A stretch of 64,000 nt of DNA. Origin: Micromonospora_G sp044901685. GTDB lineage: Bacteria > Actinomycetota > Actinomycetes > Mycobacteriales > Micromonosporaceae. Location: positions 930,001-994,000 of the forward strand of contig NZ_JBJDPS010000003.1 of the NCBI RefSeq assembly GCF_044901685.1, written 5' to 3'. The notes below the pieces were generated by a model. It was not told where the DNA came from. It did no database searches and saw nothing but the letters and a program-made list of their open reading frames with translations. This document shows, in pieces, positions 25,654 to 33,302 of this stretch (positions are counted from its first letter, which is position 1; each line of letters opens with the position of its first letter). The translations under genes and the position numbers were made by a program.

Positions 25654-27291
25654 GTGGCCGTTCTGGAGACCGCGATGCAGCCGCGACAGTCGGCGTACCA
25701 GGAGAACCGGGCGGCGATGCTGGAGCGCCTCGCCGAACTCGACACCGCGATCAGCAGCGCCCGGGGCGGCGGCGGCGAGAAGTACGTGACCCGTCACCAC
25801 GCCCGGGGCAAACTGCTGCCCCGGGAGCGGATCGAACTGCTGGTCGACCGGGACTCGCCGGTGCTGGAGCTGTCACCGGTCGCGGCGTGGGGCACGGACT
25901 ACCCGGTCGGGGCGAGCGTGGTGACCGCGATCGGGGTGGTCGAGGGCGTCGAGTGTGTGATCGTCGCGAACGACCCGACCGTACGCGGCGGCGCGGTGAA
26001 CCCGTACACGTTGCGCAAGACCGTGCGGGCCGGGGAGATCGCACTCGCCAACCGGCTCCCGATGGTCAACCTGGTCGAGTCGGGCGGGGCGGACCTGCCC
26101 AGCCAGGCGGAGATCTTCATCCCGGGCGGGCAGGTGTTCCGGGACCTGACCCGGCTCTCCGCCGCCGGCATCCCGACCGTGGCGGTGGTCTTCGGCAACG
26201 CGACGGCCGGCGGCGCGTACGTGCCGGGCATGTCCGACTTCACGATCATGGTCCGGGGCCGGGCGAAGGTCTTCCTGGCCGGGCCACCACTGGTCAGGAT
26301 GGCGACCGGCGAGGTGACCGACGACGAGTCGCTGGGCGGGGCGGCGATGCACGCGGCCACCTCGGGGCTGGCCGACTTCCTGGCCGAGGACGAGCGGGAC
26401 GGCATCCGGCTGGCCCGGCAGTGCGTACGCCGGCTCAACTGGCGCAAGCACGGCCCGGCTCCCCGGACCGTGGTGCCGGCGGCGCCGAAGTACGACCCGG
26501 AGGAGCTGCTCGCCATCCCGAGCGCCGACCCGAGGGTGCCGTTCGACCCGCGCGAGGTGCTGGGCCGGATCCTCGACGGTTCCGAGTTCGACGAGTTCAA
26601 GCCCGGGTACGGCACCGCGCTGGTGACCGGCTGGGGCGACTTGCACGGTTATCCGGTCGGGGTGCTGGCCAACGCCCGAGGGGTCCTCTTCTCCGAGGAG
26701 GCGCAGAAGGCGACGCAGTTCATCCAGCTCGCCAACACCGCCGGCACTCCCCTGCTCTTCCTCCAGAACACCACCGGCTACATGGTCGGCACCGAGTACG
26801 AGCAGCGCGGCATCATCAAACACGGCGCACTCATGATCAATGCGGTGTCGAACTCGACCGTGCCGCACCTGACGGTCAACCTCGGCGCGTCGTACGGGGC
26901 CGGCAACTACGGCATGTGCGGGCGCGCGTACGACCCGAGGTTCCTGTTCACCTGGCCGAACGCCAAGTCGGCGGTGATGGGCCCGACCCAGCTCGCCGGG
27001 GTGCTGTCGATCGTGGCGAGGCAGGCGGCCGAGGCGAAGGGGCAGCCGTACGACGAGGAACGCGACACCATGATGCGCAAGATGGTGGAACGGCAGGTCG
27101 ACACGGAATCGGCCGCGCTCTTCCTCTCCGGGCGGCTGCTCGACGACGGGGTGATCGATCCGCGCGACACCCGTACGGTGCTCGGGCTCTGCCTGTCCGC
27201 GATCCACAGCGGCCCGGTCGGCGCCTCCGGCCCGGTCGGCTCGACTCTCCACGACGGACGAAGCCCGGGCTTCGGCGTCTTCCGGATGTGA
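25654..27291 (+). CDS. Acyl-CoA carboxylase beta subunit (carboxyltransferase; methylcrotonyl/geranyl-CoA type)
   Basis: Transfers the carboxyl group from carboxybiotin to an acyl-CoA. At 545 residues it has the full crotonase-fold carboxyltransferase with two acyl-CoA-binding halves. The N-terminal AYQENRAAMLERLAELDTAI and ARGKLLPRERIELLVD, and the C-terminal GASYGAGNYGMCGRAYDPRF and GVLSIVARQ, are typical of 3-methylcrotonyl-CoA carboxylase beta chains rather than propionyl-CoA carboxylases. Start GTG 25654, directly after the remnant frame. Its alpha partner follows 60 nt downstream. The substrate could be 3-methylcrotonyl-CoA (leucine) or geranyl-CoA (acyclic terpenes). Confidence 0.9.
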   Translation: MAVLETAMQPRQSAYQENRAAMLERLAELDTAISSARGGGGEKYVTRHHARGKLLPRERIELLVDRDSPVLELSPVAAWGTDYPVGASVVTAIGVVEGVECVIVANDPTVRGGAVNPYTLRKTVRAGEIALANRLPMVNLVESGGADLPSQAEIFIPGGQVFRDLTRLSAAGIPTVAVVFGNATAGGAYVPGMSDFTIMVRGRAKVFLAGPPLVRMATGEVTDDESLGGAAMHAATSGLADFLAEDERDGIRLARQCVRRLNWRKHGPAPRTVVPAAPKYDPEELLAIPSADPRVPFDPREVLGRILDGSEFDEFKPGYGTALVTGWGDLHGYPVGVLANARGVLFSEEAQKATQFIQLANTAGTPLLFLQNTTGYMVGTEYEQRGIIKHGALMINAVSNSTVPHLTVNLGASYGAGNYGMCGRAYDPRFLFTWPNAKSAVMGPTQLAGVLSIVARQAAEAKGQPYDEERDTMMRKMVERQVDTESAALFLSGRLLDDGVIDPRDTRTVLGLCLSAIHSGPVGASGPVGSTLHDGRSPGFGVFRM

Positions 27292-27351
27292 GGCCATGCG
27301 TGAGCATCACGTGCGGCTTGGGTTAACGCTTCGCAGGCTGGGGGACCGGTC

Positions 27352-29472
27352 ATGATTCGCAGATTGCTGGTGGCGAACCGGGGCGAGATCGCCCGCCGGA
27401 TCTTCGCCACCTGCCGCTCGGTCGGCGTCGAGACGGTCGCGGTCTACTCCGACGCGGACGCCCACGCGCCGTACGTGGCCGAGGCGGACTTTGCCGTACG
27501 GCTGCCCGGCCAGACCCCGGCGGAGACGTACCTCCGCGCGGACCTGCTGGTCGCCGCCGCCGGACGGGCCGGCGCGGACGCGATCCACCCCGGCTACGGT
27601 TTCCTCGCCGAGAACGCCGACTTCGCCACCGCGGTCAGCGACGCCGGCCTGACCTGGATCGGTCCGCCGGCCAAGGTGATCGCCGTGATGGGCTCGAAGA
27701 TCGAGGCGAAGGCTCTGCTCGCCGACGCCGGGGTCCCGATGCTGCCCACCGAGACCGACCCGGACCGGGTGACCGAGTTTCCGGTGCTGGTCAAGGCATC
27801 GGCCGGCGGCGGCGGACGGGGCATGCGGGTGGTCCGGGACGCGGCCACGCTGGCCGAGGCGGTCGCCTCGGCCCGGCACGAGGCAGCCGCCGCGTTCGGC
27901 GACGGCACGGTCTTCATCGAGCGGTACGTCGAGCAGGCCCGCCACATCGAGGTGCAGGTCTTCGCCGACTCGCACGGCAACGTGATGCCGCTCGGCGAGC
28001 GGGAGTGCTCGATCCAGCGCCGGCACCAGAAGATCATCGAGGAGACGCCGTCGACGGCGGTCGGCGACGAACTGCGCGCCCGGCTCTCCACGGCGGCGAT
28101 GGCAGCTGCCCGCGCGGTCGGTTACCTCGGCGCCGGCACGGTCGAGTTCCTGCTCGCCCCGACCGGCGAGTTCTACTTCCTGGAGATGAACACCCGGCTC
28201 CAGGTCGAACACCCGGTCACCGAGGCGGTCACCGGCCTGGACCTGGTCCGCTGGCAGCTCCTCGTCGCCGAGGGCGGGGCCCTGCCGCTGGCGACCGGTG
28301 CCACGGTCGGCGCGGTCGAGGCGCACGGCCCGGTCGAGGCGTTCGGCGCCGGCACCTCGCTCGCCGGCGCCTACTCGTCGTCCCTGCTGCTCAGCACCGG
28401 GCACTCGATCGAGGTGCGGCTCTGCGCCGAGGACCCGGCGAACGTCTGGATGCCGGCGACCGGCACCCTGCACCGGTTCGCCATCCCCGGCGTGACCACC
28501 GAGTTCACCCCGGTCCCGACCGCCACCGGCCGGGCCGCGCTGCGCCTGGACTCCGGTGTACGCGACGGTTCGGTGGTCGGGGTGCACTACGACTCGATGC
28601 TGGCAAAGCTCGTCGCCTGGGCACCGACCCGTGCCGAGGCGGCCCGGCTGCTGGCCAGCGCCCTGTCCCGGGCCGAGCTGCACGGCGTACGCACCAACCG
28701 TGACCTGCTGGTACGTGTACTGCGGCACCCGGAGTTCCGGGGCGGTGCGATCGACACCGGCTTCCTGGACCGGCACCCGGAACTCTTCGCGCCGCTGCTC
28801 TCCTCGGTCGAGGCGGTCCGGGTCTCCTGCCTCGCCGCCGCACTCGCCGGGGCGGCGGCCCGACGACGGTCCGCCCCGGTGCTGGCGAGCCTGCCGTCCG
28901 GCTGGCGCAACGTGCCGGCCGGCGCCCAGACCAGCGTCTACCAGGGTCCGTCCGGTCCGGTCGAGGTCGGCTACCGGCTGGACCGGACCGGCGCGCTCGA
29001 CACCTGGTGGGTCCGCCCGGTCGACCCGGACGAGCTCGACCTCGCCGGCCTGCACCCCACCGTCGCGCCGCTGCCCGACGACTCCCCGCTGCCGGTGATC
29101 CTCTCGGCCGAGCCGGACCGGGTGGTGCTCGACGTCGCCGGGGTACGGGTGGCGTTCGCCGTACACCGGGTGGGTGCGGTCTCCTTCGTGGACGGTCCGG
29201 ACGGCTCGGTGACCCTGACCGAGCTGCCCCGCTTCCCCGAGCCCGCCCCCGACCTGGCCGAAGGCTCGCTGGTCGCACCGCTGCCCGGTGCGGTCAGCCG
29301 GGTCCTCGTCGTGCCCGGTCAACGTGTCGCCGCCGGTGAGCTCCTGCTCACCCTGGAGGCGATGAAGCTGGAACACCCCGTACACGCCCCCGCCGCCGGC
29401 ACCGTCACCGAACTCCCCGTAACCACCGGCGCCCAGGTGGAAGCCGGCACCGTCCTCGCCGTTGTTGTGTAA
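27352..29472 (+). CDS. Acyl-CoA carboxylase alpha subunit (biotin carboxylase plus biotin carrier)
   Basis: The 706-residue protein carboxylates its own biotin with ATP and bicarbonate. Biotin carboxylase occupies residues ~1-450 (LVANRGEIARRIFAT, ATP-grasp loop GGGGRGM near 153, EMNTRLQVEHPVTE). A linker domain follows, then a C-terminal biotinyl domain with EAMKLEH (Lys ~672 biotinylated). This is the three-domain layout of MccA-type subunits. ATG 27352; the upstream sequence contains GGGGGA about 9 nt away. The TAA stop (29470-29472) lies inside the 57-bp palindrome, so that element forms the end of the gene. Confidence 0.94.
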   Translation: MIRRLLVANRGEIARRIFATCRSVGVETVAVYSDADAHAPYVAEADFAVRLPGQTPAETYLRADLLVAAAGRAGADAIHPGYGFLAENADFATAVSDAGLTWIGPPAKVIAVMGSKIEAKALLADAGVPMLPTETDPDRVTEFPVLVKASAGGGGRGMRVVRDAATLAEAVASARHEAAAAFGDGTVFIERYVEQARHIEVQVFADSHGNVMPLGERECSIQRRHQKIIEETPSTAVGDELRARLSTAAMAAARAVGYLGAGTVEFLLAPTGEFYFLEMNTRLQVEHPVTEAVTGLDLVRWQLLVAEGGALPLATGATVGAVEAHGPVEAFGAGTSLAGAYSSSLLLSTGHSIEVRLCAEDPANVWMPATGTLHRFAIPGVTTEFTPVPTATGRAALRLDSGVRDGSVVGVHYDSMLAKLVAWAPTRAEAARLLASALSRAELHGVRTNRDLLVRVLRHPEFRGGAIDTGFLDRHPELFAPLLSSVEAVRVSCLAAALAGAAARRRSAPVLASLPSGWRNVPAGAQTSVYQGPSGPVEVGYRLDRTGALDTWWVRPVDPDELDLAGLHPTVAPLPDDSPLPVILSAEPDRVVLDVAGVRVAFAVHRVGAVSFVDGPDGSVTLTELPRFPEPAPDLAEGSLVAPLPGAVSRVLVVPGQRVAAGELLLTLEAMKLEHPVHAPAAGTVTELPVTTGAQVEAGTVLAVVV

Positions 29473-29523
29473 GGAAGGGCCCCTTATTAACGCATAGCGT
29501 TAATAAGGGGCCCTTCCTTACAC
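29467..29523. repeat. Second copy of the perfect 57-bp palindromic element
   Basis: Identical to the copy at 101-157: 27-nt arms (29467-29493, 29497-29523) and loop ATA. The stop codon of the carboxylase alpha subunit is contributed by the left arm (GTG TAA). Here both flanking genes run in the same direction, so it would attenuate the downstream acyl-CoA dehydrogenase gene unless read through. Confidence 0.95.
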
Positions 29524-29548
29524 CGCACGCTGTCTCGGAAGGCCCCTC

Positions 29549-30712
29549 ATGGACTTCGACCTCACCCCCGAACAGGAACAGCTCCGCGACGCGGTACGCG
29601 CGCTCGGCAACCGCTACGGACACGAGTACTACGTACGGAAGGCCAAGGCCGGCGAGCACACCACCGAGCTGTGGCAGGAGGCCGGGCGGCTCGGCTACCT
29701 CGGTGTCAACATCCCGGCGGAGTACGGCGGCGGTGGCGGCGGCATCACCGACCTCGCCATCGTCTGCGAGGAACTGGCCGCGACCGGCTCGCCACTGCTG
29801 ATGATCGTCGTCTCCCCCGCGATCGTGGCCACCGTGATCGCCCGACACGGCACCGAGGAGCAGCGCAAACGCTTCCTCCCACCGATGGCCGACGGCACCC
29901 TCAAGATCGCCTTCGCGATCACCGAGCCGGAGGCCGGCTCCAACTCGCACAAGCTCGGCACGATCGCTCGCCGCGACGGCGACGACTGGCTGCTGTCGGG
30001 TCGCAAGTGTTTCATCTCGGGCGTGGACGACGCGGCGTACGTGCTGGTCGTCGGGCGTACCGAGGACGCCGCGACGGGCCGGCTGAAGCCGGCGCTCTTC
30101 CTGGTCCCGACCGACGCACCGGGGCTGACAAAATCGAAGCTCGACATGGAGATCCTGTCGCCGGAGAGCCAGTGGATGCTCTACCTGGACGACCTGCGCC
30201 TGCCTGCGGACGCGCTGGTCGGTGGCGGGGCCGACGTTGGCCTCCAGGCGCTCTTCGCCGGGCTGAACCCGGAACGCATCCTGGTCGCCGCGCTCGCCGC
30301 CGGCTCCGGCCGCTACGCGATCGAGCGCGCCTCGTCGTACGCCTCCACCCGCAAGGTCTGGGGAGGCCGGACGATCGGCTCCCACCAGGGCATCTCGCAC
30401 CCGCTCGCGCACGCGGCCGTACAGGTCGAACTGGCCCGGCTGATGATCGCCAAGGCGGCGGCCCTCTACGACGCCGGCCGCGACCTGGAGGCCGGCACCG
30501 CCGCGAACATGGCCAAGTACGCCGCCGCCGAGGCCGCCGCACTCGCCGTGGACACCGCCATCCAGGTCCACGGCGGCAACGGCATGACCACCGAGTACGG
30601 CATAGCCACGATGCTCGGCACCGTACGCGCGACCCGGATCGCCCCGGTCAGTCGCGAGATGATCCTCAACTTCGTGGCGCAGCACGTGCTGGGGCAGGAG
30701 AAGTCGTACTGA
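29549..30712 (+). CDS. Acyl-CoA dehydrogenase
   Basis: An FAD enzyme of 387 residues that introduces the alpha-beta double bond in an acyl-CoA. N-terminal helices (LTPEQEQLRDAVRALGNRYG), the FAD/substrate loop AFAITEPEAGSNSH, the C-terminal QVHGGNGMTTEYGIA and ATRIAPVSREMILN are all intact. Together with the carboxylase pair it fits oxidation of isovaleryl-CoA or a citronellyl-CoA-like substrate followed by carboxylation. ATG 29549, 76 nt after the alpha subunit, with GGAAGG about 8 nt upstream. A hairpin follows, so it closes the operon. Confidence 0.92.
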   Translation: MDFDLTPEQEQLRDAVRALGNRYGHEYYVRKAKAGEHTTELWQEAGRLGYLGVNIPAEYGGGGGGITDLAIVCEELAATGSPLLMIVVSPAIVATVIARHGTEEQRKRFLPPMADGTLKIAFAITEPEAGSNSHKLGTIARRDGDDWLLSGRKCFISGVDDAAYVLVVGRTEDAATGRLKPALFLVPTDAPGLTKSKLDMEILSPESQWMLYLDDLRLPADALVGGGADVGLQALFAGLNPERILVAALAAGSGRYAIERASSYASTRKVWGGRTIGSHQGISHPLAHAAVQVELARLMIAKAAALYDAGRDLEAGTAANMAKYAAAEAAALAVDTAIQVHGGNGMTTEYGIATMLGTVRATRIAPVSREMILNFVAQHVLGQEKSY

Positions 30713-30736
30713 CCCGCGACGTGCCGGTCGGACCGT

Positions 30737-30774
30737 GAGTGGGGCGGGTCGCCCGAGGACAACCCGCCCCACTC
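30737..30774. terminator. Hairpin between acyl-CoA dehydrogenase and the convergent anti-sigma-like gene
   Basis: Perfect 13-bp arms (30737-30749, 30762-30774; GAGTGGGGCGGGT) with a 12-nt loop, between two convergent stops. Confidence 0.85.
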
Positions 30775-30788
30775 CCCCCGTACGGATG

Positions 30789-31715
30789 TCAGCCGGTCTG
30801 GCCGACCTGGTCCACGACGGCGAGGTCGAGCACGGCTGACGTCGCCGCGATGCCGAGGTAGGCATAGGTCTGGGCGTGGAAGACCAGGACCGTCTCACCC
30901 TTACCGCTGGTCGACGGCCAGGCGATCCCGATGCCCGGGCGGCCGGCGCCGTCCTGGGCGTGCTCGACGACCCGCAGACCGGGCTGCCCCGCCGCGGCCT
31001 CGTAGAGCGCGGCCCGCGACGCGGGTCGCAAGTACTCCTGGCCGAGGCCGAGCACATCCTTGGCGAAGCTGTTCGTGTCGCCGGGCACGCCGTTGCCGTG
31101 CTCGATCAGGTAGACCCGCAGGGCATCCGCGTCGGTCGGCAGGTCGGGGCGGTACGCGGGCCTGGGCGTGCACGGCTCGGTCCGGTTCGGATCCACCTGG
31201 CCACCCTTGACAAAAGCGGCCCGTCCGTTCCGGCAGCCCGGAAGCGGGATCTCCTCGCTGCTGCCGGCCGTCGTCTTCCTGACGAGCCCGTCGCGGGTCC
31301 CGTCCACCGACCGCCAGCTCTCGTAGACCTCCTGGCCGTCCTGGCTCCGGAGGTAGACGTACTGGTCGGGGTTGGGGATGGTGTCGGGCAGCCGGAGCGC
31401 CGCCGCCGCCGCGCTGTGCAGCACCTGGGTGGGATCGGCCTTGGCGACCGACACGCCACCGCCGACCTGGTCGGGAGCCAGGTCGGGCGCCAGCACGAGC
31501 ACCGAGGCGACCGCCGCCGCGACGCCGACCGCCGCCACCCCGCTGAGCAGCAGTCGCCAGCGGGGCCGGGCCCGATGCCGGGAGTCGGTCAGCGAGGTGA
31601 CGGCGGGCGTGACCGGCATCGCGGCCAGCAGCCGGGCGCGGGCGGGCGCCAACTGTACGGGGGTGGCCAGCGGAACCTCGTCGCCGAGTTCCCGGACCAG
31701 TCGCAGGTCATCCAT
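30789..31715 (-). CDS. CU044_5270-family membrane protein, probable partner of the ECF sigma factor
   Basis: The 308-residue protein has a short cytoplasmic N-terminus (MDDLRLVRELGDEVPLATPV), one helix (LLLSGVAAVGVAAAVASVLVLAP, ~55-77) and a ~220-residue extracytoplasmic domain with two cysteines. The CU044_5270 family is regularly encoded directly after ECF sigma factors in actinobacteria and is thought to act as an anti-sigma or sensor; no zinc-binding anti-sigma motif is visible. Its start overlaps the sigma factor stop by 8 nt, so the two are translated together. Confidence 0.85.
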   Translation of the reverse strand: MDDLRLVRELGDEVPLATPVQLAPARARLLAAMPVTPAVTSLTDSRHRARPRWRLLLSGVAAVGVAAAVASVLVLAPDLAPDQVGGGVSVAKADPTQVLHSAAAAALRLPDTIPNPDQYVYLRSQDGQEVYESWRSVDGTRDGLVRKTTAGSSEEIPLPGCRNGRAAFVKGGQVDPNRTEPCTPRPAYRPDLPTDADALRVYLIEHGNGVPGDTNSFAKDVLGLGQEYLRPASRAALYEAAAGQPGLRVVEHAQDGAGRPGIGIAWPSTSGKGETVLVFHAQTYAYLGIAATSAVLDLAVVDQVGQTG

Positions 31716-32328
31716 TGCCCAGTGCCTCCTCGATCGTGGTGGTGGTGTCGGCGTCGCCCAACGCCTCGCGGAGCTGCTTGCGGGCGCGGTTCAGTCGTGA
31801 CCGCACGGTGCCGACGGGGATCGCCAGCGCGGCGCCCACCTGCTCGTACGTGAGCTCCTCCCACGCGACCAGGAGCAGTACGTGCCGGTCACCGGTGGAA
31901 AGCTTGGCCAGGGCGGCGGAGAGCAGTCCGCGCAGTGATCTCGCCGTGACGGCGGTGGCGACCCGGTCGGCGTGGGACGCCTCGCTCGTCGCCGGGACGT
32001 ACGCCTGCCGTATCCGGTACCGGCGGTCCTCGTCGCGCCGGTGCTGGCTGACGATGTGGGTGGCGATCCCGTACAGCCAGGGCCGGGCATCGCGGTGGGC
32101 GGTGTCGAACCGTTCCCGCCGCCGGAACGCGGCCAGGAACGTCTCTCCCACCAGGTCGTCGGCGGCCTCCGCGCCAAGCCGCCGGGCCAGGTAACGATGA
32201 ATGTACGGTGCGTGCCGGTCGAAGATCGCGGCGAATCTCTCGGGATCCCGCGCTGACCGCTCGATGATTGTTGCGTCGTCCTCCGATGGGCTGATGTCGG
32301 CTGCCTCGAGTTGTTCCGATCGATTCAT
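31708..32328 (-). CDS. ECF-type RNA polymerase sigma factor
   Basis: The 206-residue protein has region 2 (FAAIFDRHAPYIHRYLARRL, then DLVGETFLAAFRRRERFD, RPWLYGIATHIV) for -10 binding and region 4 (KLSTGDRHVLLLVAWEELTY, then EQVGAALAIPVGTVRSRLNRARKQLRE) for -35 binding. It is of the SigE-like group seen with CU044_5270 partners. ATG 32326-32328 is preceded by GGAAGG with a 6-nt gap. It probably responds to an envelope signal sensed by the overlapping partner gene; the regulon is unknown. Confidence 0.94.
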   Translation of the reverse strand: MNRSEQLEAADISPSEDDATIIERSARDPERFAAIFDRHAPYIHRYLARRLGAEAADDLVGETFLAAFRRRERFDTAHRDARPWLYGIATHIVSQHRRDEDRRYRIRQAYVPATSEASHADRVATAVTARSLRGLLSAALAKLSTGDRHVLLLVAWEELTYEQVGAALAIPVGTVRSRLNRARKQLREALGDADTTTTIEEALGNG

Positions 32329-32541
32329 ACAGAACCTTCCACGGCCCGGGAATCATCACCTGTTATCCGTCGGCCGTGGAGAAATGGTTCACGCCCCGCT
32401 GGCGGTGGCGTCGCCGCTCGGAGTGCTCGCTGTGACCAGAACCATGTCGTACGCGCGAACCGCCGGGACTATCACCCTCGGCGGATCGGTTGGCAGATTC
32501 GTACGTACCCCCGCAGGGTCCAGGCACAGGGAGCAGATCAG

Positions 32542-33228
32542 ATGAAGACGTCTGTCGTCGTCGGTGGCAGCAACGGGTTGGGACGGGCGATCGCCGAGCA
32601 CCTCGCGGCCCGGGGAGACTCGGTTGTCATCGCCAGCCGGGACGAGGCGCGGGCCGAGGCGGTCGCCACGGAGATCGGCGGCAACACCCGGGGCATCGCC
32701 GTCAACCTGGCCGAGCCGGCCACGATCGCCGGGGCGCTGGGCGAGATCACCGAGGTCGACCACCTCGTCCTCACCCCGACCAGCCAGACGCCGAACACCC
32801 TCGGGAATCTCGACCTGGACGCCGCGATCGCCGCGCTGACCATCAAGCTGGTCGGCTACGCCGAGACGGTACGCGTCCTGCGTGACCGTTTCCGCCCCGG
32901 TGCGTCGGTCGTCTTCTTCGGTGGCGTGGCCAAGGAACGCCCGTACCCGGGCTCCACGATCGTGACCACCCACAACGCCGGCCTCACCGGCCTGGTCAAG
33001 TCCCTGGCCCTGGAGATCGCCCCGCACCGGGTGAACGTGCTGCACCCGGGCATCGTCGGCGACAGCCCGAAGTGGCGGCACGTGACCGACCACCCGCACC
33101 TGGCCCGGACCCCGATCGGTCGGCTGGTGAGCGTGGCCGACGTGGTCGACGCGACCGACTTCCTGCTGCGCAACAACGGGATCAACGCCCAGGAGCTGTT
33201 CGTCGAGGGCGGCGTCCTGACCAACTGA
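32542..33228 (+). CDS. SDR-fold protein lacking the catalytic Tyr-Lys
   Basis: A Rossmann-fold protein of 228 residues. The N-terminal cofactor motif VVVGGSNGLGRAIAEHLA is good, and SLALEIAPHRVNVLHPGIV and the C-terminal QELFVEGGVLTN fit short-chain dehydrogenases. Where an SDR has YxxxK (for example YSASK) this one reads VTTHN, so neither catalytic residue is present. It may bind NAD(P) without classical oxidoreduction. ATG 32542 has GGGAG about 9 nt upstream; the longer frame upstream is unsupported. It is divergent from the sigma factor across 213 bp. Confidence 0.85.
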   Translation: MKTSVVVGGSNGLGRAIAEHLAARGDSVVIASRDEARAEAVATEIGGNTRGIAVNLAEPATIAGALGEITEVDHLVLTPTSQTPNTLGNLDLDAAIAALTIKLVGYAETVRVLRDRFRPGASVVFFGGVAKERPYPGSTIVTTHNAGLTGLVKSLALEIAPHRVNVLHPGIVGDSPKWRHVTDHPHLARTPIGRLVSVADVVDATDFLLRNNGINAQELFVEGGVLTN

Positions 33229-33250
33229 GGCGTAGCGGGACCGTTGACGC

Positions 33251-33290
33251 CTCGCGCGGGCGGCCGGGGGTGACCGGCCGCCCGCGCGAG
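33251..33290. terminator. Strong hairpin between SDR and convergent phoD-like gene
   Basis: Perfect 17-bp GC-rich arms (33251-33267, 33274-33290) with a 6-nt loop, 22 nt after the SDR stop and 12 nt from the convergent stop. Confidence 0.9.
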
Positions 33291-33302
33291 CACTTTCAGT
33301 GG

